This document shows, piece after piece, positions 56,884-64,000 of a stretch of 64,000 bases of DNA (position 1 is the stretch's first letter; each line of letters opens with the position of its first letter). The notes below the pieces were generated by a model. That model saw only the letters and a list, made by a program, of their open reading frames with translations, was not told where the DNA came from and searched no databases. This stretch comes from Pseudomonadota bacterium. Its GTDB lineage: Bacteria; Pseudomonadota; Gammaproteobacteria; Steroidobacterales; Steroidobacteraceae. A program made the translations under genes and the position numbers. The stretch lies in the NCBI GenBank assembly GCA_016720075.1, contig JADJXW010000009.1, positions 93,099-157,098 of the forward strand. The letters are read 5' to 3'.

Positions 56884-57898
56884 CCTGGCCTCAGATCCGA
56901 TACTGGACGCGGCTAGACGGGCACTCCGGCAGTTCCCTGTTGAGGTGGCAGACATTTCACTGCTAGCGCGCGCCGAGAACATCAGCTTCAAGGTGACGGA
57001 CGACAGCGGAAAACTCTATACGCTACGCCTGCACCGCCCTGCGTATCACACATTGGAAGAGCTCAAGTCGGAAAGGCTGTGGACCAAGGCGTTGCTTCAG
57101 GCCGGAGTCCATGTCCCGGAGCCGATCTGCGCGCGGGATGGTCAGGACCATGTCGGCGTGGATGTGCCGCAGCCGGGCGAACATCGCCATGCGAGCCTGT
57201 CTCGGTGGGTGCCTGGTGAGCCGCTGATGCGGTTGATTCGCGACGGTCATCCGCAAGGACAGCTCGAGATGCACTTCCGGAAGCTTGGTGCGTTGATCGC
57301 AACAATGAACAACCAGGCTACGGCGTGGCATCCGCCCGCTGAGTTCAGAAGGCATGCACTGGACGCGGATGGCTTGATGGGTGCCCAGCCGTTTTGGGGT
57401 CGATTCTGGGAGCGTAGCGATGTATCCCAGGGCGAGCGGGCGTTGTTACTGGATGCGCGTGATCAGCTGCATAGGATTTTCACGAGCTATGGCAAAGACG
57501 CGTCACGTTACAGTGTCATCCACTCTGATCTGCATCCGGGTAATGCACTGGTGTGCGGCGATACGCTCACGGCCATCGACTTTGACGACGTCGCCTGGGG
57601 CTGGCACATGTACGACCTTGCCGCTGCCCTCAATCAGTGCCAGGAGATGACCGGATTTGGAGCCTTCCAGGCGGCGTGTCTGGAGGGCTACCGCAGCGTT
57701 AGGTCGGTCAGAGACGAGGATCTGGCGATGTTGCCCTTGTTTCTACTTGCGCGAGACTTGGCCGAGATCGGGTGGTTTGCGGCGCGACCGGAAAATGCCA
57801 CACCTTCGCAGATGGCGGCCATGAAGAACTTCGTGGTCGCACAGTGTCGGGATTTCCTGGGCGGGCGACTGACTCCATTCGCGGTTGTACAGGGATAA
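56867..57898 (+). CDS. APH/choline kinase-family phosphotransferase
   Basis: 343 residues from the ATG at 56867 (a second at 56870), overlapping the upstream enzyme by 17 nt. It has the aminoglycoside phosphotransferase fold: catalytic loop VIHSDLHPGNALV (H219 to N226) and the metal aspartate in AIDFDDVAWG (D238). A homoserine kinase/hydroxylysine kinase-like role is favoured by the adjacent phospho-lyase-like gene: the kinase would phosphorylate a hydroxy-amine and the lyase would remove phosphate and ammonia. Confidence 0.85.
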   Translation: MMFVGDLASDPILDAARRALRQFPVEVADISLLARAENISFKVTDDSGKLYTLRLHRPAYHTLEELKSERLWTKALLQAGVHVPEPICARDGQDHVGVDVPQPGEHRHASLSRWVPGEPLMRLIRDGHPQGQLEMHFRKLGALIATMNNQATAWHPPAEFRRHALDADGLMGAQPFWGRFWERSDVSQGERALLLDARDQLHRIFTSYGKDASRYSVIHSDLHPGNALVCGDTLTAIDFDDVAWGWHMYDLAAALNQCQEMTGFGAFQAACLEGYRSVRSVRDEDLAMLPLFLLARDLAEIGWFAARPENATPSQMAAMKNFVVAQCRDFLGGRLTPFAVVQG

Positions 57899-58085
57899 CT
57901 ACGCCTTCAAGCTCAGCGCTGCACTTGTCCTTAGCGCTAAAGTGAGGCGGGTATGCGGGGGCGCGTTCAGAGGACTACCGTAGAGTTCCGGTACCGTGGA
58001 ATAGTTCGCTTCTCAACGGGGAAAAATGCGGGACCCTGGCGGTAGCCCATGCGGTGTTACCGGAACCTTCCATCGGACCCACTAC

Positions 58086-59282
58086 CTAGTGTCCCGGCAT
58101 TGCGACGCAGCTGCTTTGGCCGCGTCGGCCGCGATCACGGTCTGTTGGCAGGGCGCCAAGCCGAAGCGGCTTCAGGAAGGCAAATGTCTCCGCCATGGCA
58201 GGGTCGCCCGCTGGACCGACCGGTATATGGCTGAGCTTTATGATGACCGTGCGACTTTCAGGATCCACGAAGACGAACTGCCCCTCGCCACCCAGCATCG
58301 TGTACGCACGCATGCCGTCGATGGTCCACCAAAGGTAGGCGTACCCAGTGCCGTCCTCCGCACTGGCCCGGCCCTGGCCAGGCTTCGTGGATTCGTCGAC
58401 CCAGCTCGCGGGAACCAGTTGCCGACCCTTGACCTGGCCCCGATCCAGCATCATCTGGCCGACGCGCCCGTAATCCCGCAGCGTGGCATTGAATCCTCCC
58501 GCAGTGAATTCGCGACCTACCGACGGCGGACCATCCAGCACGTAAAACGCGTCGGACTCCATTCCTGCGGGCTTCCATATCTTCTCGCTCAGGTACTGGC
58601 TGAGCGGCATGCCGACGGCGCGGGTGACTATTTCACCCACCATTGCGGCTTCGACGCTGTTGTAGTTGAAGGCGACGCCGGGTGGCCCGGCGCGTTCCTT
58701 GATGCCCAGAGCAGCGGTGACATAGCGTTGGCGGGATTCCACGAACGCAGCGACGTGGGCATCGCGTGAAGGCCCCGGGGTAAAGAAGTTGTCGTTCCAG
58801 CGGGCCCCCGTTCGCATCCACAGCAGGTGCTTCAGCGACAGGCCGTCGTATGCCGTCCCCTGCAGTTCAGGCATGTATTTCGATATGGGATCGTCAACCG
58901 AGGTGATCCGGCCTTCGGCGATTGCCACGCCCGCCATGATGGAGTTGAAGCTCTTGGCCATGGAGTAGGACATGAACCGGGTGCGGTCGGTTGTCCGGTT
59001 AAGATACTGTTCGTGAACGATGCGCCCGTCTTTCATGATCAGCAGTGCATCGGTAAAAGTGCGCTCGGCAAACTCACTGGCCAGGTGCCGTGCGCCACCG
59101 GCCTCGTACTGGAAGTCCAATGTGCGCGGCGCAACTGGTAACCTCCGCGGGTTCTTGCTCGCCGCGACAGTACGAGTGTCGAACATCAGCTCGCTGCTGC
59201 GATTGGCGAGCGTGCTGATCGGCGGATCGAACATGTGCAGTCTGTATTCCCGCACCGCCGGCGATACTCCGCAGCAAGGCAT
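58086..59282 (-). CDS. serine hydrolase (beta-lactamase family, 6-aminohexanoate-dimer hydrolase-like)
   Basis: 398 residues if the ATG at 59282 is used; the frame is open to 59384 and the real start is uncertain (another ATG is at 59234). Motifs: SxxK in SYSMAKS, YxN in FNYNSVEAAMVG and GGEGQFVFVDP. The overall plan is that of the class C beta-lactamase/esterase group that includes NylB. No clear signal peptide is seen. It converges on the kinase gene. Likely hydrolyses a small amide or ester. Confidence 0.82.
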   Translation of the reverse strand: MPCCGVSPAVREYRLHMFDPPISTLANRSSELMFDTRTVAASKNPRRLPVAPRTLDFQYEAGGARHLASEFAERTFTDALLIMKDGRIVHEQYLNRTTDRTRFMSYSMAKSFNSIMAGVAIAEGRITSVDDPISKYMPELQGTAYDGLSLKHLLWMRTGARWNDNFFTPGPSRDAHVAAFVESRQRYVTAALGIKERAGPPGVAFNYNSVEAAMVGEIVTRAVGMPLSQYLSEKIWKPAGMESDAFYVLDGPPSVGREFTAGGFNATLRDYGRVGQMMLDRGQVKGRQLVPASWVDESTKPGQGRASAEDGTGYAYLWWTIDGMRAYTMLGGEGQFVFVDPESRTVIIKLSHIPVGPAGDPAMAETFAFLKPLRLGALPTDRDRGRRGQSSCVAMPGH

Positions 59283-59384
59283 ATGCCGGTCATCGACGAT
59301 GCAACAACAGCGCGAAGAGGCGACGGAAAAAAGCTGGTTGTTGCATAGAAGCCCCTGATAGTGCCGCAAAGTCGCGATCCACAA

Positions 59385-59738
59385 TTTGATCGACGGGTGG
59401 TAGCACTCTACCGGATTCCTGACTCCATGCGGCTATGCACGAAGCCAAAAACTGCTCATCGAACTGAGTGTTTTGATGCTGCGGACTCGCTTCAGGTGAC
59501 TTCTCCTTGGTTCCTTCCCAATTTTACTGATGAGGCCTGAGATTCGAGAGAGTGGCCAGCGCCAACTGTCACTTTGAGGTGTCCCTTCTCCAAATTGGAG
59601 AAGTGAGCGGGGAGGGCTTTGACATGGCTGACTCACTAATAGGCATATCTCCTGAAGGTTCTAGCCCATCCCGCTCTCGGGTTGGCTCATCCACCCACGC
59701 TAGTCCGGAGCGCTTTACGAGTAGCAATGTTCTGGTGC
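59385..59738. other. intergenic stretch with no supported gene
   Basis: 354 bp between two minus-strand genes. By eye it is less GC-rich than the catabolic block. Only short ORFs without family features occur. It may be the boundary between the catabolic cargo and the defence/integrase end, but I see no clear repeat marking it. Confidence 0.5.
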
Positions 59739-60695
59739 TTAGTGGTTAATGGCCGCGCATCGCGACCAACCTGCGCTGAGGGGTTCCCTTTCGAGGATAA
59801 TCCCTGCTACAGCTTGTGGATCTTTCAAGTACCGCCATTGAATTTCGAATTTGTCTGCCTCTCTTTCCAGAGTATTTACTGCTTCCTTGAGCTGGCTTGG
59901 AGACAGAGGGCGTTTCGGGTCTTGTTGTCTTGGCTGAGTCAGAGGTGGGCAAGCCAGTAGTTCTAGCTTGGCGTTTTTCAATGGTTGACCAAAGACATCT
60001 CTAAGGGCGACCTTTTGTAGTTGTTCGAGGTCCCAGAGGCGCGCCTTCGCCTTATCGATTTGGGGGCCGAGCGCGTCGGCTGAAACACCGCCCAAGGATG
60101 CGAAGTTAGCTATTAGTCGACGGCCGACAAACCCGTATGTAGTGGGTCGTGCTTGTGCGGACAGACTCACATGGCGGCGGAAATTGTCTCGAAGCTCAGG
60201 GCGAATGGCTACGACGGCTTTCTGGACAGCCTTAGCCAGCGGGCTCGTTCTGTCTGACTCACGTAAGTCGGGAGCGTTTTCAAAATGGTCGCAGGCCACT
60301 AATGTGGAAGATTGACGCAGCCCGAGCGTTGCTAGATTTTTCAGATCTCGCCCTACGCCAACGCGAGGAGATCCCACAGTAAGTCCCTCGATGCCGGTCA
60401 GGGCATCTGCTAGTCCGTGAAGTCCATTCCTTTCTGCAATTGCTGTGGCCTCAAGCATCGCTAAAGTCGCGGACCAAGCGATCGCGTGAACGGCCGGTCC
60501 GTACGCGGTATGCAATCGGTCTAGTCCGTGAACCTGCATGCACGTAACGCTAGATGTGTCCGCAGCTATTACTCCAATGCAGATGCGCTCACCTGAACCT
60601 GGCAATAGATCTAGGTACACAGGGACCCATGCGCCTCGGTGGTTAGACCTTCGCGGTGGAATTCGGAGGTCTTGAATGATGTCATGGAGAGCCAT
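59739..60695 (-). CDS. hypothetical protein downstream of HipA-like kinase remnant
   Basis: 318 residues, intact, 8 bp after the end of the HipA-like remnant and in the same direction. The N-terminus has the pattern VPVYLDLLPGSGERICIGVIAAD, which recalls the opening of DUF3037-type partners of HipA-like kinases, but I cannot claim membership. The C-terminal third is charged and helical (LKEAVNTLEREADKFEIQ). No catalytic motif is recognised. Probably the second gene of a HipA-like two-gene module. Confidence 0.6.
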   Translation of the reverse strand: MALHDIIQDLRIPPRRSNHRGAWVPVYLDLLPGSGERICIGVIAADTSSVTCMQVHGLDRLHTAYGPAVHAIAWSATLAMLEATAIAERNGLHGLADALTGIEGLTVGSPRVGVGRDLKNLATLGLRQSSTLVACDHFENAPDLRESDRTSPLAKAVQKAVVAIRPELRDNFRRHVSLSAQARPTTYGFVGRRLIANFASLGGVSADALGPQIDKAKARLWDLEQLQKVALRDVFGQPLKNAKLELLACPPLTQPRQQDPKRPLSPSQLKEAVNTLEREADKFEIQWRYLKDPQAVAGIILEREPLSAGWSRCAAINH

Positions 60696-60703
60696 CGTTA
60701 CCC

Positions 60704-61244
60704 TCAGAATGGGAGATTGTGGACGCCCATTGCATTACAGATCACTGACGGCGCGGATGCACGTCGCTGAACGAGGAAGGCAGTCAACGCTTCGATGTGA
60801 TCCGCAGAGAGCAATTGCTGAATACCGGTCGCAGAAATCGCAATAGCAGGGTCGATCGTCAAAGAGTGCGCTCCTGCACGGTTGGCTTGGGCCGCTCCAA
60901 CTACTCGTTCAGCTAGGGTGACATGGGCATCGAGAAACTCCCGCCACAACCGGATCGTTACGAGGGTCACTGCAGACCGAAGTTGCTCCGGAGTGGACTT
61001 GCTGCCGAGAAACGAGAGTCCGTGGTCAATTAGGTAGACTTCCCCGGCCGCCTACCAGCAGGTTTCTGAGGTGCCTGTCTGGATTTGCGATCCATTGATC
61101 GAACACGAGCGCGTCGGGCCATTCAGTCCACTTTGATATCAGCGCGCGGATTGCAGATGGAGTGGAAAGCGACCTGCTGTCCGAGGTGAAGCTGGAGAAT
61201 GTGGACAGCCCCATTGAAAGGTCATTCTTCCAGGGAACCATCAA
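60704..61244 (-). pseudogene. HipA-like kinase, N-terminally truncated and frameshifted
   Basis: The first frame from 61244 ends with the catalytic motif FDQWIANPDRHLRNLLV, typical of HipA-fold kinases. A run of C at 61042-61045 shifts the frame. With one base adjusted it continues EVYLIDHGLSFLGSK, whose DHG is the metal-binding motif, and runs to 60704. All three upstream frames are closed near 61255, so the N-lobe and most of the ATP site are missing. It cannot be an active kinase. Confidence 0.72.
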
Positions 61245-61654
61245 TCTTCAAGTACCTCGCACGCGACGCGGTTAGCCACTTCTGCGCGATGCTACTCGCA
61301 GTCAAGGACGAACACATTGAGCGCATCCTCAACTTGGAGAAGGACTTCCCGGAATCGACACTCCGCGGCATTCGCGATCTTCCGCGTTTCCGCAAGCTGT
61401 GCGTCAGTGCGCCGCGGAAGCATTACCCGGATTTGTTCCACTTGTGGACCGCAGAACACGCGGGGTGCGAGTTCTTCCTAACGATGGACAAGAAGTTCGT
61501 GAACTTCGGCACCAACCAGTGCACCGGTATCCTGAAGTGCGAGCCTGTGCGTCCGAGTATGTTCCTGGAGCGCATCGGAGTGGCAGATCGAGACCCTATG
61601 CCATTCGACTTCGGCGATCCGATCAGTTTCTTCGATGCCGTTCACAAAGATTGA
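61199..61654 (+). pseudogene. PIN-like domain protein, 5'-truncated
   Basis: The ORF gives 151 residues, but its first 15 or so codons overlap the antisense HipA remnant and look unrelated. From SHFCAMLLAVKDEHIERILN onward it resembles PIN-fold proteins, with HYPDLFHLWTAEHAGCEFFLTMDKKFVNF providing a late acidic motif. The N-terminal strand with the first conserved aspartate is absent. It is head-to-head with the equally truncated HipA remnant, so a deletion probably joined the two. A functional ribonuclease is unlikely. Confidence 0.55.
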
Positions 61655-61681
61655 TCTTTCCGGGGCGCGACCGACCAAGAC

Positions 61682-62507
61682 TCAGAAGGGGATGTCATCG
61701 CCCAGTGGGGACGTCGTTGCGGCTGATTTCGTCCGATGGCTCATTTCAACCGCTTTCATGAATCGCACTGACGCAGCAATGTGCGCAAGAATAAGGTTCG
61801 CCTCATTCTGGGACAGAAGCGGGTTGTCATGAGCAAGGGACTTGTTATTCCGTACATCGTTGAAGGTTTCGAGAATCTTGATGTTCGAGAGCATGATCCT
61901 CTCGGTCATATCGGTTTCGAATGCTCCCGCTGCCCGAATGGCCTTCACGTATTCGCCCATGAGGCTATGTAGGGGTCTCTCCTTCGTGACAACTATGCCC
62001 CGGTCCCGACACTGTTTCCGGAGGAACTTCGTCGTCCATACGTGGAGGCGATCCAGGGCGTCCTGCGGCTTGCCCTTGCGGATGGATTCCAGGACCGCAT
62101 CAGCGGCCGCGTCGAAGTTTGCCTCGTCGGGCGGAGTGTCAAACGCCGATTCGATTTCACCGAAGCCAGAGCCGGCGAGTCGTAGGGCGATCTGACCGCA
62201 CTCTTCGACCTGTCGCGCATGGTCCGAAGACTCCACTGGGCGGAGAAGTCGTTCGTCGACTGCATAGTTCAGGAGTGACTCGATGAGGCGAGCGACGACA
62301 GCATCCGGGCTCTACCTGCCAAAACGTTCGCAGACGCTTCGCCTTGGACGTTCCCTGAACCTGATATCGCGGGTCATTGATGTCGCGCCTAACGAACTCC
62401 TCGAAGAAGTCCGCGAATGTGCGGTCTTTGAAATTCAGCACGTACCCGTCGCCCATGCCGAAGGCTCGCTCCAGCTTGCGTTTTTCCGAGGTCGTCAATG
62501 TGGACAC
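61682..62507 (-). pseudogene. abortive infection (AbiJ/Abi_C-like) protein, one frameshift
   Basis: The first frame (GTG at 62507) reads LTTSEKRKLERAFGMGDGYVLNF and RTFADFFEEFV, an N-terminal domain common in abortive-infection family proteins. It breaks at the CCGGG near 62305. With one base removed it reads DAVVARLIESLLNYAVDE and joins the second frame, which ends at 61682. That part holds FNDVRNNKSLAHDNPLLSQNEANLILAHIAASVRFM, the RNxxSxAH pattern of Abi_C domains. Repaired length is about 274 residues. It would abort phage infection by an unknown mechanism. Confidence 0.72.
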
Positions 62508-62826
62508 GGGGAACCTCTGTGAAGTCCGCCGTTGGGAGTTTACTGAACGGGCGGTTTGGAGGGGACATATCCGCGAGGCAATGAGTCGAATTGTTCATTG
62601 CAGATTTCCGAAGCGGGACCTCAAGCAATGAGAACGTGGGTTCCCTGCCTTGCCACCACTGGGCGCGCCCTGTTTGCCCTCGTCCACGTCTTTCGGCCGG
62701 GGCGTCCGACGCCGCCACCACAACGCATCTTGTTCAGGAATGTCCGGGCGTCGAGACGTTGGGTGAACGAGGCTGAATCTTTCCATCTACTTCCGAAGCG
62801 TTCATTGCGAAGAACCCTTCGCCGGG
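62508..62826. other. intergenic stretch between Abi gene and integrase
   Basis: 319 bp. Short ORFs on both strands show no family features. I see no tRNA, no copy of the 23-bp repeat and no clear terminator. It probably holds the Abi promoter and the integrase 3' flank. Confidence 0.45.
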
Positions 62827-64000
62827 TTATGCAGCCTTTTGCTGATCGGTCGCCACGTTTCTGAGTTTGTCGAGGTAGTCGGCCCATTTCTGCATTACGC
62901 GTCGACGCTGAACAGTGAATTCCGTGCGGTCGTAGGCCTGCTGGACGTCGCCACGCTTCGCATGAGCGAGTTGCGCTTCCAGCACATCGTGATCGACTCC
63001 TAGGCGTTCGCGCGCGATGGTTCGCAGCGACGTTCTGAACCCATGCGTTGCATGTTTGCCCTTGAAGCCCATGTCGCGGAGCGCGTTGCTGAGAGCGTCG
63101 CGATGCAAGTGCGGGGTCTTTTGGCGGGCAAGGGCAGGGAAAACGAATTGCTTGCCGGCAGTCCAGGCCTGCATTTCCTGCAGCAGTTCCACCGCTTGTC
63201 GGGGTAATGGGACGGTATGCGCCTTGCGCATCTTCATTTTGTGGCCGGGAATCGACCACTCGCGGGCAGCTAGGTCGAACTCTGCCCATTCAGCCTCAAC
63301 GACGATACCCGGGCGTTGTGCGGTCAGCATCGTGAGGAGGAGGGCGTTACGGGTCACGGGAATCGCCCATTTGTCGACCGCTTTGATGACGGCTTGAAGG
63401 GTGCCGGGGCTTGTCGCGGCTGGCACGTGGCCTTTTTGATGGCGGGGTAGGACTCCGCGAAGCGAAAGGAGGCGCCCGTCGTCCCGCAGTTCGTGCTGAA
63501 TGGCGAAATTGATCATTCCGCCGAGGTACTGGCGAGCCTTGCTGGCCAGGGTGGGCGGGATTTCCTGGAGGCTCCGGCGGCATCTCGAGTCTTTAGAGTC
63601 GCTATGGACTGTCTTCGGAGGGCAGGGATGAGGTAGGTATTGGTGACAAACTCTGCCTTCCGGTATGTCGATTCCGCCCACCCCGGTCGTTTGAACGCAA
63701 GCCAGCTGGCCGCCACCGTCGGGAAGGCGGCATCAACGACCCGACGGTCCGCAGACAATTTTTCAGCCCGTGCAGCCGTGGGATCGATACCAGAACGAAG
63801 CTGATTTCGGGCCTCGTCGCGTCTGCGGCGGGCATCTGCCAACGACACTTCGGGGTAGACCCCCAGGGCAAGAAGTTTCTCGCGTCCGGCAAACCGATAC
63901 TTCATTCGCCAGTAGCGGGCACTGGTAGGCCTGACGTCGAGATACAGGCCGCCGCCATCAAAATGCTTGCCGGATGGAGCGCCTTCCCGGGTCAAGTTTT
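62827..64000 (-). pseudogene. P4-type tyrosine integrase, frameshifted and cut by the window edge
   Basis: The first frame comes in from beyond 64000 and shows the arm-binding domain (HFDGGGLYLDVRPTSARYWRMKYRFAGREKLLALGVYPEVSLADARRRR). It shifts near 63580-63595 to the frame ending at 62827. That frame holds the catalytic domain: arginine in LTAQRPGIVVEAEW, HGFRTSLR box, LAHAKRGDVQQAY with the presumptive nucleophile tyrosine in AYDR. Such integrases insert at tRNA 3' ends and usually sit beside the tRNA in the same direction. About 20-30 N-terminal residues are outside the window. The frameshift would inactivate it. Confidence 0.85.

Noticed and set aside
59385..59738. Possible third copy of the att repeat
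   Set aside because: I looked here and at 62508-62826 for the 23-bp repeat and the GTACCCC pair and did not find them.
1..64000. CRISPR array or intact tRNA/rRNA gene
   Set aside because: No regularly spaced repeats were seen, and only tRNA 3'-end fragments (11419-11441, 30804-30826) could be supported.

Overview
The window looks like a high-GC Gammaproteobacterium, probably a soil or freshwater oligotroph of the Steroidobacteraceae/Nevskiales type. This is inferred from gene content: four long TonB-dependent receptors of the VTGSRI/VTAGRR type, many exported hydrolases, Tat-exported enzymes and DUF6152-type proteins. I ran no taxonomic search.

Region 1 (1 to about 11.4 kb) looks like the chromosomal side. 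It holds the start of an aromatic-acid MFS transporter (edge-truncated), a DUF4124 protein, an RRM RNA-binding protein, two unknown small proteins and a fatty acid desaturase. A minus-strand operon follows: TonB receptor, Tat-exported ThDP enzyme, cytochrome c. Then come three exported small proteins, including a DUF6152 protein with a repeat-tract frameshift.

Region 2 (11.42-30.8 kb) lies between two 23-bp direct repeats that match the 3' end of a tRNA-Leu gene. Copy 1 sits directly beside an orphan terminator facing the expected tRNA direction. The segment carries a complete oxidative aldarate (glucarate/galactarate) pathway: garD, gudD, kdgD, 2,5-dioxovalerate dehydrogenase, a GudP-like importer and a LysR regulator. 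It also has a tannase-family esterase, two TonB receptors, two exported metallo-beta-lactamase-fold proteins and a Tat-exported UxuA-like protein.

Region 3 (30.8-59.4 kb) is a nitrogen-compound catabolic block: gabT-gabD, an FAD amine oxidoreductase with a cupin, a PotF-like binding protein, an arginine deiminase/amidinotransferase-fold enzyme, three YtcJ-like amidohydrolases plus a remnant, an M20 carbamoylase/amidase-type hydrolase, a phospho-lyase-like aminotransferase with an APH-fold kinase, a TPR sulfotransferase and two serine hydrolases. Two paralogous LuxR-type regulators, a TetR and a LysR regulator are present. From 38.8 to 54.2 kb many genes are broken, mostly by single-base changes in short runs, and one TonB receptor has lost an internal segment.

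Region 4 (59.4-64 kb) is a decayed defence/mobility end: a HipA-like kinase remnant with a downstream partner, a 5'-truncated PIN-like gene, a frameshifted abortive-infection gene and a frameshifted P4-type tyrosine integrase running off the right edge. My reading is that 11.4 kb to beyond 64 kb is one composite, or two tandem, islands inserted at a tRNA-Leu whose intact copy should lie just right of the window.
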